Source: Thermosporothrix hazakensis (GTDB lineage: Bacteria > Chloroflexota > Ktedonobacteria > Ktedonobacterales > Ktedonobacteraceae). Taken from it: 64,000 nucleotides of DNA. Under the pieces are notes generated by a model. The model did no database searches. It was not told the origin of the DNA and saw nothing but the letters and a program-made list of their open reading frames with translations. The stretch is taken from positions 35,971-99,970 of the forward strand of contig NZ_QKUF01000022.1 in assembly GCF_003253565.1 (NCBI RefSeq), given 5' to 3'. A program made the position numbers and the translations under genes. Position 1 is the first letter of the stretch, and every line of letters starts with the position of its first letter. Positions 54,382 through 62,760 of this stretch are shown here, one piece after another.

Positions 54382-57300
54382 ATGTCTGTTTTCTCACGAC
54401 TCAGTCTGGCGAACAGAGGGCTAGTCGCGCTCGCCACCATTGCGATCTTGCTTGTTGGTGGCTTTCTTATTCCTCAATTGAAACAGGAATTATTCCCGTC
54501 GCTGGACTTCCCGGCCATCACGATCGTTTCCACCTATGTGGGTGCCTCACCTGAAATCGTGGAGAAAGACGTGACTGAGCCGATCGAACGCACCCTGAAA
54601 GGGGCTCCTGGGATCACCTCACTGACCTCAACATCCAGTGAGAGTGTCTCAGTTGTGACCGCGAACTATGATTTCGGCACCGATCTTTCTCAGGCTCGCC
54701 AGCAGTTGAATGACCGTATCAATCAGATACAATCACAACTGCCAGAGGATGTAAAGCCAAGCCTGCAATCGTTCAACATCTCGGACCTGCCGGTAATGTA
54801 CCTGTCCGTCTCTTCATCGCAGGATTCGCAGCAACTCGCGCTTGACCTCAAGCAGAAGGTTGTTCCCGAACTCCAGAGCATTCCAGATGTCGCACGGGTC
54901 GAAATAACCGGCATTCGCGAGCAGATTGTTACCATTACCCTGGATATGAAAAAACTTGCCGCGACCGGCATTTCTCAGGAACAGATCCAGGGCGCGTTAC
55001 AGGCAAATAACCTGACCCTGCCCGCTGGAAGCCTGGATGCCAGTGGAAAATCTCTTCCGGTGCGCGTTGGCAATACATTCACATCAATCAATGATATCAA
55101 GAACATCATTGTTGGCGTGCGCGCTGCTCAGATGCCCCCGACAACCGGTATCCCCGGTCAGGAAAGCATTCCGGGCATGACAGGGACACAGATGCAAACG
55201 GCGCCAATCCCGGTAAAGCTGAGCGATGTCGCAACCGTCAAGCAGGAACTGGAGCCGTCAACCAGTATCACCCATACCAATGGCAAGCCAAGCATCGGTA
55301 TCTCGATCACAAAATCGAATGCGGGTAATACGGTTGCCATCTCGCACGCCGTTCAGGATCGACTGAGCGACCTTGAGAAAAAGCTTGGCAACAATGCTCA
55401 CTTTACTGTTACTTCCGATCAGACGCCATACATCGAGCAATCGATTGAAGGGCTTGTCCGTGAGGGCCTCATAGGCGCAGGCTTCGCGATCCTGGTCATT
55501 CTGGTCTTCCTGTTCTCGATCCGCTCAACCCTGGTTACGGCGGTCTCGATCCCGCTTTCGGTTGTGGTTGCGCTGATCGGCCTCTGGGCGGGCAACTACA
55601 CGCTGAATATGTTAACGCTGGGTGGTCTGACCATCGCGATCGGACGCGTCGTTGACGACTCCATCGTTGTGCTTGAGAATATCTATCGCCACCTGCATCG
55701 CGGCGCAAACAAACAACAGGCCGTTCTGGACGGCGTCCGCGAGGTGGCAGGAGCAATCACAGCGTCAACATTGACAACCGTTGCCGTTTTCCTTCCATTG
55801 GGCTTTGTCAATGGAATGGTAGGCGTCCTCTTCCGCCCATTCGCGTTGACCGTCACCATCGCGCTGCTGGCCTCGCTGGTTGTCGCCCTGACCATTATCC
55901 CGGTTCTGGCATACTGGTTCCTGAAGGCTCCGAGCGCGAAACAGGCCGCGAAGGCAGAAGCAGCCCATGAGAAGCCGACCTTCCTGGAAAAAGGCTATAC
56001 ACCCTTGATTGCCTGGGTGACCAAACACCGCATTATCACCATTCTCGCGGCTATCGTGATCCTGGTTGGTTCGCTCTTCTCCGCTACATTTCTGAAGATC
56101 AATTTCTTTGATATGGGCGATCAGCACACCTTTATGGTACAGCAGGAATTCCCCTCAGGAACGGACCTGAACAAGGCCAGCCAGGAGGTGAAGCAGGTCG
56201 AAGATATTCTGGCCCGCACCAAAGGTATTAAGAATTATCAAGCAACGATCAGCTCAGGAAGCAATAGCATGGGCTTTCTGACAGGGGGTGGCGGTGGCGT
56301 TTCAGCCAGTATTGTCGTCACAACCGAAACCTCGGCCACAACAAAAGATGTTCAACAGGATGTGCAGAACCAGGTCAAGAAGCTGAACAATGCTGAAAAA
56401 ATCACAGTCTCCGAAAGCAGCATGAGCGCCAGCACCAATACTATCAAAGTGCTGGTACAGTCGTCCGATAACAAGACGCTGGAAAAGGCCGCACAGCAGG
56501 TGCTGGATACCGTCTCAAAAACCAAGAACCTGAAAAACGTGAAGAGCGATCTGGCCGCCTCCGCGCCTCTGATCGACGTGCATGTTGACCCGCAAAAGGC
56601 CAGCATGTATGGCCTGACACCTGCTCAGGTCGGACAATACCTGCGTGCGATCTACACAGGAACCAGCGTCACAAAGGTTACGCTGAATAACACACAGCAG
56701 GATGTATACCTGAAACTGGGCACTCCGGCCAAAAGCCTGAATGAGCTCAAGAACACGATCCTGCCTACCAAGACGGGACAGGCGGTGAAGTTGAGCGACG
56801 TTGCCACCGTGGCCCAGCAAAATGGTCCCGCTCAGCTTCGCCACGATGGCGGTTCACGTACCGCAACCATCAGCGCTGACGTGGCAGGCGACAACCTGGC
56901 AGCGGTGAACAGCGAGCTCTCCGAGAGCCTGAAAAAGCTTGATCTGCCGGCAGGTACAACCTATAGCATTGGTGGTGTCACCCAGCAGCAGAACGAGTCA
57001 TTCAGGAACATGGGTATCGCGATGCTCGTCGCAGTCCTGATTGTTTACCTGATTATGGTCGCGACCTTCCATAGTCTGGTACAGCCGCTGGTGCTGCTGG
57101 TCTCGATCCCATTCGCAGCTACAGGTTCGCTCCTGTTAATGCTGGCAACAGACACAACGCTTGATATCACGTCACTGATTGGTATGTTGATGCTGATTGG
57201 TATTGTGGTCACGAACGCGATCGTGCTGATAGACCGGGTAAATCAGTATCGCGCTCAGGGTATGAGTGCTCAGGAAGCCGTTATCAAGGGCGGCACAGAG

Positions 57301-57582
57301 CGCCTGCGCCCGATTCTGATGACCGCGATTGCAACCATTCTGGCTCTGGTGCCAATGGCGCTTGGCCTGAGCAGCGAGGGTGTTGTGCTCTCTCGCCCGC
57401 TAGCAATCGTCGTTATCGGTGGCCTGACAACCTCCACGATTCTGACCCTGTTAATCGTGCCGACGCTCTATGTGATGGTCGAGGGCGTCAAAGATCGGCT
57501 CAACAGAAAGCCCGCGGTGGCTGTGGCTCATGCTAATGGCGCGAAGCCCAGGGAGCCTGAAAAAACAGGTCCACTGCACTAA
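54382..57582 (+). CDS. RND-superfamily efflux transporter (HAE1/AcrB-like)
   Basis: 1066 residues: TM1 at about 13-32, porter loop, helices at about 355-515 and 555, a second loop, and helices at about 875-1035. Signatures: LKQELFPSLDFPAITIVSTY, then VEKDVTEPIERTLKGAPGI, GGLTIAIGRVVDDSIVVLEN with the paired Asp of TM4 (near residue 413), and GMLMLIGIVVTNAIVLIDRV. It uses the proton gradient to export hydrophobic compounds. No membrane-fusion or outer-membrane partner adjoins, resembling single-component RND pumps of monoderm bacteria such as SwrC. The C-terminal tail is basic and cytoplasmic. Confidence 0.95.
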   Translation: MSVFSRLSLANRGLVALATIAILLVGGFLIPQLKQELFPSLDFPAITIVSTYVGASPEIVEKDVTEPIERTLKGAPGITSLTSTSSESVSVVTANYDFGTDLSQARQQLNDRINQIQSQLPEDVKPSLQSFNISDLPVMYLSVSSSQDSQQLALDLKQKVVPELQSIPDVARVEITGIREQIVTITLDMKKLAATGISQEQIQGALQANNLTLPAGSLDASGKSLPVRVGNTFTSINDIKNIIVGVRAAQMPPTTGIPGQESIPGMTGTQMQTAPIPVKLSDVATVKQELEPSTSITHTNGKPSIGISITKSNAGNTVAISHAVQDRLSDLEKKLGNNAHFTVTSDQTPYIEQSIEGLVREGLIGAGFAILVILVFLFSIRSTLVTAVSIPLSVVVALIGLWAGNYTLNMLTLGGLTIAIGRVVDDSIVVLENIYRHLHRGANKQQAVLDGVREVAGAITASTLTTVAVFLPLGFVNGMVGVLFRPFALTVTIALLASLVVALTIIPVLAYWFLKAPSAKQAAKAEAAHEKPTFLEKGYTPLIAWVTKHRIITILAAIVILVGSLFSATFLKINFFDMGDQHTFMVQQEFPSGTDLNKASQEVKQVEDILARTKGIKNYQATISSGSNSMGFLTGGGGGVSASIVVTTETSATTKDVQQDVQNQVKKLNNAEKITVSESSMSASTNTIKVLVQSSDNKTLEKAAQQVLDTVSKTKNLKNVKSDLAASAPLIDVHVDPQKASMYGLTPAQVGQYLRAIYTGTSVTKVTLNNTQQDVYLKLGTPAKSLNELKNTILPTKTGQAVKLSDVATVAQQNGPAQLRHDGGSRTATISADVAGDNLAAVNSELSESLKKLDLPAGTTYSIGGVTQQQNESFRNMGIAMLVAVLIVYLIMVATFHSLVQPLVLLVSIPFAATGSLLLMLATDTTLDITSLIGMLMLIGIVVTNAIVLIDRVNQYRAQGMSAQEAVIKGGTERLRPILMTAIATILALVPMALGLSSEGVVLSRPLAIVVIGGLTTSTILTLLIVPTLYVMVEGVKDRLNRKPAVAVAHANGAKPREPEKTGPLH

Positions 57583-57591
57583 GCAAAGATG

Positions 57592-57634
57592 AAAAAGAGC
57601 TGCCTCGGAGCGTATCCCAGGCAGCTCTTTGCTG
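57592..57634. terminator. Bidirectional terminator between the RND gene and purE
   Basis: 12-bp stem AAAGAGCTGCCT/AGGCAGCTCTTT; T tracts on both sides serve the plus-strand RND gene and the minus-strand purE gene. Confidence 0.85.
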
Positions 57635-57650
57635 TTTTGTCTCTGTGTTC

Positions 57651-58253
57651 TCAATCGGAGAAGCCCTGTAGCTTCTGCTCAAGACCCTGATTCTGGCGCT
57701 GGACTTTTGCCTTTCGTTTCTCGGCATAAGCCTGTAAGCGTTCTTTAATTGCTGGATCAGCGATCGCCAGTTCCTTCGCGGCATGAATGGCAGCATTGAC
57801 CGCTCCGGCATCGCCAATCGCCATGACGGCCACTGGAGCCCCTTCGGGCATCTGCACCATCGAAAGCAGCGCATCGACACCCTTTAGCGCTCCCAGATCA
57901 CGTGGAACGCCAATCACCGGAAGATCCGCACGCAGATCGGCGATATTGCCGGGCAGATGAGCGGCCCCACCGGCACAGGCAATCACCACCTGAACCGAAG
58001 GAGGCAGGTTCTCGATATGGCGCACCATCGAGCGCAGATCGCGATGCACCGAATTGATCTGCACCAAACAGGGGATGCCAAACTCAAACCGGAGTGTATC
58101 CACCGCCTTCATCATCAGCGGAAGATCGGAATCACTCCCCATCGTCACCAGGACGCGAGGCTCGCCACGTGCGGCAGAACCTACCCCTTCAGCCGAAACC
58201 AGAACGCCGTGTTCTTCATTGAGCGCCGTAGAACGAATCACCTCATGTGACAT
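57651..58253 (-). CDS. purE: N5-carboxyaminoimidazole ribonucleotide mutase PurE
   Basis: 200 residues from the ATG at 58253, seven bases after the purK stop; longer readings run into purK. PurE pattern: VLVTMGSDSDLPLMMKAVDT, an S-x-H-R motif, VVIACAGGAAHLPGNIADLR, LPVIGVPRDLGALKGVDALL and SMVQMPEGAPVAVMAIGDAG. It converts N5-CAIR to CAIR in purine synthesis. Two departures: about 33 extra N-terminal residues, and the active-site loop reads S-V-H-R-D-L where E. coli and relatives have S-A-H-R-T-P. Gene order purK-purE is the reverse of the usual. Confidence 0.9.
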   Translation of the reverse strand: MSHEVIRSTALNEEHGVLVSAEGVGSAARGEPRVLVTMGSDSDLPLMMKAVDTLRFEFGIPCLVQINSVHRDLRSMVRHIENLPPSVQVVIACAGGAAHLPGNIADLRADLPVIGVPRDLGALKGVDALLSMVQMPEGAPVAVMAIGDAGAVNAAIHAAKELAIADPAIKERLQAYAEKRKAKVQRQNQGLEQKLQGFSD

Positions 58254-58260
58254 ATCGTCT

Positions 58261-59424
58261 TTATATCGAGAGCGCAGCCCTCGCCTCCTTTGCCTGTTCA
58301 TACACATCTTGCAGATTATCGCCGACAACCGTAATATGTCCCATTTTCCGGTCTATCTTGGTCTCGCGCTTGCCATAAAGATGCACAAAGACGCGCTCGG
58401 CATCATATGGCTTGCTCCATCGGGGATCCGCCGGCCCGTTGCGCTCTCCCAGAATATTGATCATCACAGCAGCGGGATAGCGCATGGCTGTAGAACCCAA
58501 CGAGAGATCAGTCACTGCACGAAGGTGTTGCTCAAACTGGGATGTTTCGCAAGCCTCAATGGTATAATGGCCCAGATTATGGGGACGAGGAGCGATCTCA
58601 TTCAGCCAGATCTTGCCCTGTTTGTCCAGGAAAAATTCAATGCCAAAAATACCCACGCCTTCCAGATCAGCGATCGTTCGGCGGGCAATTTCCTGAACTT
58701 CCTGCTGGAAGGCGGGATCAATGGGAGCGGGAGCAAGAACAATGTGGCAAATATCACGGGCATGGATCATCTCAACGACGGGATGGGTTGCAATCTCACC
58801 TCGAACGTTACGAGCTACCATCACCCCGAGTTCCTTTTCCAGATCGAGACATTGTTCTACATAGAGCTCGCGATCACCCAGTTTTTGGAACGCCGCTTCA
58901 ATATCATCCCGACTATTGATTCGCGCGTTGCCCCGTCCGTCATATGCGTCTTTCTTCGCTTTTAGAACCAGCGGAAAGCCCCAACGCTCGATAGCGATTT
59001 CCAGATCGGCAGGGGTATCAATGGAAAGAAAGGGAGCGACAGGAATACCGCGCTGTGAGAGAAACTCTTTCTGGCGATACTTGTTCTGAATAATCGCCAG
59101 AAGCGAGGGAGCAGGATAGAGCGTATACCCTTGTTTCTGAAGAGCGCTCAGCGCCTCTGTATTGATATGTTCGATCTCATAAGTGAGGATGTCGACACGT
59201 GCAGCCAACTGCTGCAAAGCAACCGGATCTTTCAAGCTTCCGACGAGCTGTTCAGCGACAGCAGAAGCAGGACTCTGCGGTGTGGGGTCCAGCACCACCA
59301 GCCCGGGGAACCCCATCTGCTGAGCGGCTTCGCCGAGCATCAGCCCCAGTTGCCCGCCGCCAACCACACCAATATGTGTAGAAGCAACGCGTTGTGCTTC
59401 TTGCGTACTCAGTGATTGTTTCAC
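58261..59424 (-). CDS. purK: 5-(Carboxyamino)imidazole ribonucleotide synthase PurK
   Basis: 387 residues of ATP-grasp fold: IGVVGGGQLGLMLGEAAQQM, YEIEHINTEALSALQKQGY, LVLKAKKDAYDGRGNARINS, ELYVEQCLDLEKELGVMVAR, EFFLDKQGKIWLNEIAPRPH, then NLGHYTIEACETSQFEQHL. It makes N5-CAIR from AIR, bicarbonate and ATP. The start is GTG at 59424, supported by AAGGAG ten bases upstream. Upstream of and nearly touching purE, forming a two-gene operon. Confidence 0.96.
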   Translation of the reverse strand: MKQSLSTQEAQRVASTHIGVVGGGQLGLMLGEAAQQMGFPGLVVLDPTPQSPASAVAEQLVGSLKDPVALQQLAARVDILTYEIEHINTEALSALQKQGYTLYPAPSLLAIIQNKYRQKEFLSQRGIPVAPFLSIDTPADLEIAIERWGFPLVLKAKKDAYDGRGNARINSRDDIEAAFQKLGDRELYVEQCLDLEKELGVMVARNVRGEIATHPVVEMIHARDICHIVLAPAPIDPAFQQEVQEIARRTIADLEGVGIFGIEFFLDKQGKIWLNEIAPRPHNLGHYTIEACETSQFEQHLRAVTDLSLGSTAMRYPAAVMINILGERNGPADPRWSKPYDAERVFVHLYGKRETKIDRKMGHITVVGDNLQDVYEQAKEARAALSI

Positions 59425-59590
59425 GGAACTTTGACTCCTTGAAGTATAAGGCTGCTTTCATTTTAGGCTGTCGTCAGGATATGTGTCAAACGGGATACCG
59501 CTTGCATAACCTTCTGATGCTCTCATAGAATAAGAGAGGGTGAAACGTTGGAGAGGTGGATCTATCATTGCAGAAGAAAGGCAAAAAGGG

Positions 59591-60121
59591 ATGTCACGTA
59601 TACCACCCCGAGAAGATATAGAGCTGACCATATCCGAGCAAGCCGGAAGCCAGACAATGGAGACACTCTTTCGCGTTATGGCGCACCGTCCAGAAATCAT
59701 GCAGCCAGCCTTACAGCTTGTTGAGGCGGCCATGCGTTCTGGGACAGTGGAGCCACGCCTGAAAGAGTTGCTGGCAATTCGAGTTTCTCAGGTCAACCAT
59801 TGCTCCTATTGAATGGCGGCTCATACTGCTTTGGCAAAGCAGTTAGGCGTTTCTGAAGAGCTTCTAGACGCTCTTTACCATATCGACCGCTATCATCACC
59901 TGTTCAGCGAACGAGAGTTGATAGCGCTCCGATATGCGGAGATTGTTACAACCAGTGCACGCGATGTGGATGAGGCTTTGTGGGATGAATTACAGGCGCA
60001 TTTCGATGATGGAGAACTGGTCGAACTGACCAGCGTCATCGGAGCATTTAACTTTTTTAATCGCTTCGCCGATGCATTACAGATTCATCCGCCAGAGCAA
60101 ACAGATCGCGCTACTTCATAA
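59591..60121 (+). CDS. AhpD/CMD-family peroxidase-like protein with CxxU motif (candidate selenoprotein)
   Basis: Read through one in-frame TGA (59810-59812) this is a 176-residue carboxymuconolactone-decarboxylase/AhpD-like protein. N-terminal half: TLFRVMAHRPEIMQPALQLV, then LKELLAIRVSQVNHCSY; then TGA; then MAAHTALAKQLGVSEELLDA and RELIALRYAEIVTTSA. The family's catalytic motif is C-x-x-C-x-x-x-H; here Cys71, the TGA at 74 and His78 keep that spacing exactly. The codon after TGA is an ATG, but no ribosome site precedes it, arguing against two genes. A perfect 8-bp hairpin follows at the distance required of a bacterial SECIS. The ATG at 59591 has AAAGG nine bases upstream. Alternative: a nonsense-mutated pseudogene. 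Confidence 0.75.
59810..59843 (+). promoter_or_regulatory. SECIS-like element with in-frame TGA
   Basis: TGA at 59810-59812, then ACTGCTTT (59825-59832), loop GGC, AAAGCAGT (59836-59843). The loop begins with G and lies 20 bases after the TGA, within the range known for bacterial SECIS hairpins. Confidence 0.6.
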
Positions 60122-60133
60122 GGATGAATAGAT

Positions 60134-60382
60134 ATGGCTACAACAGACGAAAAATTTCGAGCCCTGCTCCAGGATTTACAGGAATTATCTAACTACCTCC
60201 ACGGGCGTGGAGACAAAACACGGGCGCTTTCTCAGCAATTCGCGGCCAATGCACAGCGCGATGCCTCAAACCGCGAATTCGATCTGAACCAGTCCCGCAT
60301 GCTGGACTATCAGCATCACATCTGGCACGAGATCGGCAATAAGGTTGATCAGCTTATCAAGCTCTACGAGAAGAATAACTGA
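60134..60382 (+). CDS. Small hypothetical protein
   Basis: 82 residues, hydrophilic and predicted all-helical, with no cysteine, signal or membrane segment (begins MATTDEKFRALLQDLQELSN). The ATG has AAGGA upstream and lies 12 bases after the AhpD-like stop, so the two genes are probably one transcript. No family recognised. Confidence 0.7.
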   Translation: MATTDEKFRALLQDLQELSNYLHGRGDKTRALSQQFAANAQRDASNREFDLNQSRMLDYQHHIWHEIGNKVDQLIKLYEKNN

Positions 60383-60383
60383 C

Positions 60384-60427
60384 AAAAACCACCTCAGGAG
60401 AGTGCTGCTAGAGCGCTCTCCTGAGGT
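60384..60427 (-). terminator. Terminator of the YtxH-like gene
   Basis: 12-bp stem ACCTCAGGAGAG/CTCTCCTGAGGT; on the minus strand it is followed by GGTTTTTG. The plus-strand side lacks a T tract. Confidence 0.7.
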
Positions 60428-60443
60428 CGGAACTGCTTTCTCC

Positions 60444-60695
60444 CTAGAGCTCACCGGAACGAGCACGCGTATAACGATCAGAGAGTTCGTTCTTGGTGCG
60501 AGAATACAGTTCTCGACCCTGTGCCAGAGCTTCTTGAGCGCGGGCCCGAATCTCATCGCTAAAGCCGCCCGAACGCAAAAGTACTCCTTGCTCGCTTAAC
60601 TGTGCGCGGGTCTCCTCGCCGGATTGAGGAGCAAAGAGCAAGCCTAGAACAAAACCGAGGCCCAGGCCTACGAGCAAACCCCAGATGAACTTCAT
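60444..60695 (-). CDS. YtxH-domain small membrane protein
   Basis: 83 residues: an N-terminal membrane helix (MKFIWGLLVGLGLGFVLGLL) directly followed by F-A-P-Q-S-G-E-E-T-R, the YtxH signature, then a charged helical tail with coiled-coil character (LRSGGFSDEIRARAQEALAQ). YtxH proteins are general-stress-linked in Bacillus, with no defined activity. Converges with the small hypothetical gene. Confidence 0.88.
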   Translation of the reverse strand: MKFIWGLLVGLGLGFVLGLLFAPQSGEETRAQLSEQGVLLRSGGFSDEIRARAQEALAQGRELYSRTKNELSDRYTRARSGEL

Positions 60696-61188
60696 TCTCT
60701 CGTTCCTTCCTTTCCCTGCCTCTACGGCAGCCCTTCATAAAACGCTCTGCCTTGATTGGCGAATCTGATACACATCCTTCGCAGTCTCACAGAACTGCTG
60801 CACCACGTCTTTTTCAATAGCTGTAAGAGATATGAGCGCAGGACCTCATCCCTCTTTCCTGGCTCATGGTTCGCATTTCTCTGCCCCACACCTCGGAAAC
60901 GGATCAGGCCGCTCTCAAAAATGAATACTGCTACAAGAATAACACAGAAGGGCGCCGTACAGACATTTTCTCAGGATCAATGACCGTTTTTCTTATTGCA
61001 TTCCATGTACAGGAGCCTTTCGGGACTACTGTACCCCTCATCCTCAATGGCGGAGATGAGATAGAAGTATAGACTTCCTCCCCCTTCACATGGCTGGTAG
61101 CTATCTTTCTCGTCATAGACCATCCATGAAAGCGGGTGAAGCCCCCTCTGAAACATGCTCGTTTGTGCTTCAAGCAGGTTCGTGGTTG
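60696..61188. other. Intergenic region
   Basis: 493 bases holding the YtxH promoter and the tail of the receiver gene. A hairpin GTACAG/CTGTAC lies near 61008-61037. Short open frames on both strands lack ribosome sites and composition typical of genes here; I see nothing else. Confidence 0.4.
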
Positions 61189-61578
61189 TTACTCTAGCAG
61201 TTCCTCAACCTTATCCAGAAGAACCTGCAACTCAAAAGGTTTCCGGAGCAGATAGACATTGCCAAAGCGTTGAGGGTCGCTCTCAATGAGGCTTGCCACT
61301 TCATCGGCTTCCAGTACCGCGGCAGTATAAACAATCACCGGGATATCAGCCGTTACAGGGTCGCTTTTCACTTGCTTAAGCACATCCTGCCCGGAAATAT
61401 CACCGAGCTTGAGGTCCAGAATCAAGAGATCAGGCAACTGATTCTTGACCCGTGAAAAAGCATCCTTACCCTCTTGCAAGATGGAAACCTGGTACTGCTC
61501 ATCTTCCAGTACCCGACGCATGAGATGAAGCAGTTCATTTCTGTCGTCAACAACAAGTATCCGTTTTGTCACATCCAA
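61189..61578 (-). CDS. Single-domain response regulator (orphan)
   Basis: 129 residues, receiver only: RILVVDDRNELLHLMRRVLE, acceptor Asp in LLILDLKLGDISG, VIVYTAAVLEADEVASLIES and NVYLLRKPFELQVLL. The acidic pocket has D-D and the switch Thr and Lys are kept, so it should be phosphorylatable. The opening codon is TTG (61578) or a GTG two codons later; neither has a good ribosome site. No kinase adjoins. Confidence 0.9.
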   Translation of the reverse strand: MDVTKRILVVDDRNELLHLMRRVLEDEQYQVSILQEGKDAFSRVKNQLPDLLILDLKLGDISGQDVLKQVKSDPVTADIPVIVYTAAVLEADEVASLIESDPQRFGNVYLLRKPFELQVLLDKVEELLE

Positions 61579-61984
61579 TCGGTGCAGTCAACGGGTAAAA
61601 CCCGTCACACACTCACCGCCTCCTAGTGCAAACGCACCCCTAACCACTTTGTTTCGTGTTTTTGAGGCACGGTAACAACATTCAACAAGAGAACTGCACG
61701 TGAAGTACTATATCATGTCCCGGTAAACGTAGCAAGCTGTAGAGGCAAGAACCGGTTTACCGGTACGCTTTTTCCCTGGGAGAAAGATGACGAAACCCTT
61801 TTCTCTATCTATACGATTCAACCGAAGTTCAGGTATACCTTCTCTTCGGTTCATTCTCAGCAACGCTTGCATAAGCCGAACCACTTCTACAAGCCAAAAA
61901 CCGTACATGAAAAAAAGGCACCAGATCCGTTCCTTTGGTTGGTCTGGTGGGAGACCGATCGTAATATCGGTATAAAAAAAGAAA
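61579..61984. other. Intergenic region between receiver gene and tRNA-Lys
   Basis: 406 bases. Immediately after the tRNA-Lys gene the minus strand reads TTTCTTTTTTT, then a short CCGAT/ATCGG hairpin, probably its terminator. Twin ACCGGT palindromes lie near 61750-61764. No gene supported. Confidence 0.45.
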
Positions 61985-62056
61985 TGCGCGTGGTGGGACT
62001 CGAACCCACGGCAGCCCGATTAAAAGTCGGGTACTCTACCACTGAGTTACACGCGC
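61985..62056 (-). tRNA. tRNA-Lys (anticodon TTT)
   Basis: 72 bases: acceptor GCGCGTG/CACGCGC, D arm ACTC...GAGT, anticodon stem CCCGA/TCGGG with loop CTTTTAA (anticodon TTT), T arm GTGGG TTCGAGT CCCAC, discriminator A. CCA not encoded. Confidence 0.97.
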
Positions 62057-62073
62057 ATTGTTGAACCGATGCT

Positions 62074-62102
62074 ATTGTAGCGTATTTTGAGGGAAGATGC
62101 AA
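62074..62102 (-). promoter_or_regulatory. tRNA-Lys promoter
   Basis: On the minus strand TTGCAT, 17 bases, TACAAT, ending 18 bases before the tRNA. The TTGCAT -35 also occurs at the structured-RNA locus. Confidence 0.8.
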
Positions 62103-62241
62103 TAGGTTACCCCCCCAATTTCCGCCTGCTTTTTTCTGAGCATTATATTCACCCCCATCTATACATCAGTACAACGCTCCCCCTTCACCAATCGTGTGAG
62201 CTATAAGCGGTAAAAAGTCAGGAAAGGGGATACATCAAACA

Positions 62242-62745
62242 ATGGCAGAACAATCTCAAGAGAAAAAGGTGCTGGCAGGCGTCGCCGTGTTGGTGAAAAA
62301 TGGTGGTCGTGTCCTGCTCAATAAGCGCCACAATGTTCATGGCGCTGGAACCTGGGGACCAATCGCGGGACATCAGGAGTTCGGCGAGTCCTTTGAAGAT
62401 TGCGCAAAACGCGAGACGAAGGAAGAAGCCGGTATCACAATTGACGACGTTGCTTTTCGCGTGATCACCAATGATGTCTTCGAGGCCGAACAAAAACACT
62501 ATGTGACTGTCTTGTTCGACGCAAACTATGTCTCAGGCGAACTAAAAGTTGGCGCGCCAGAAGAAGAGTCCGACATTGGCTGGTTCTCCTGGGACTCGCT
62601 CCCGGAACCACTCTTCCTCCCATTACAGCATCTTCTCAATGGCGAGACCTACCCGTCACAAACCACACGCCAAAAGCTTGGCGAGGCCATTGAGATAGAT
62701 ACCAAACCATCAAACTGGGAAACGAGCCCCACAAAAACCGACTAA
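62242..62745 (+). CDS. NUDIX hydrolase
   Basis: 167 residues with a complete Nudix box at about residues 45-67: GHQEFGESFEDCAKRETKEE followed by AGI (G-x5-E-x7-R-E-x2-E-E-x-G). Before it lies GVAVLVKNGGRVLLNKRHN and afterwards HYVTVLFDANYVSG. The G-H-x-E-F-G and short form resemble the dCTP/CTP or MutT-like pyrophosphatases that cleanse nucleotide pools. Substrate not assignable. It stands alone. Confidence 0.92.
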   Translation: MAEQSQEKKVLAGVAVLVKNGGRVLLNKRHNVHGAGTWGPIAGHQEFGESFEDCAKRETKEEAGITIDDVAFRVITNDVFEAEQKHYVTVLFDANYVSGELKVGAPEEESDIGWFSWDSLPEPLFLPLQHLLNGETYPSQTTRQKLGEAIEIDTKPSNWETSPTKTD

Positions 62746-62760
62746 CAGAGTTGTACATGC

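Noticed and set aside
58054..58965. 303-codon plus-strand open frame
   Set aside because: Antisense to purE and purK.
59813..60121. Separate gene starting at the ATG after the TGA
   Set aside because: No ribosome site and the protein would be half of an AhpD-like domain; read-through explains it better.
60866..61173. Small open frames on both strands
   Set aside because: No ribosome site, no conserved pattern, poor codon composition.
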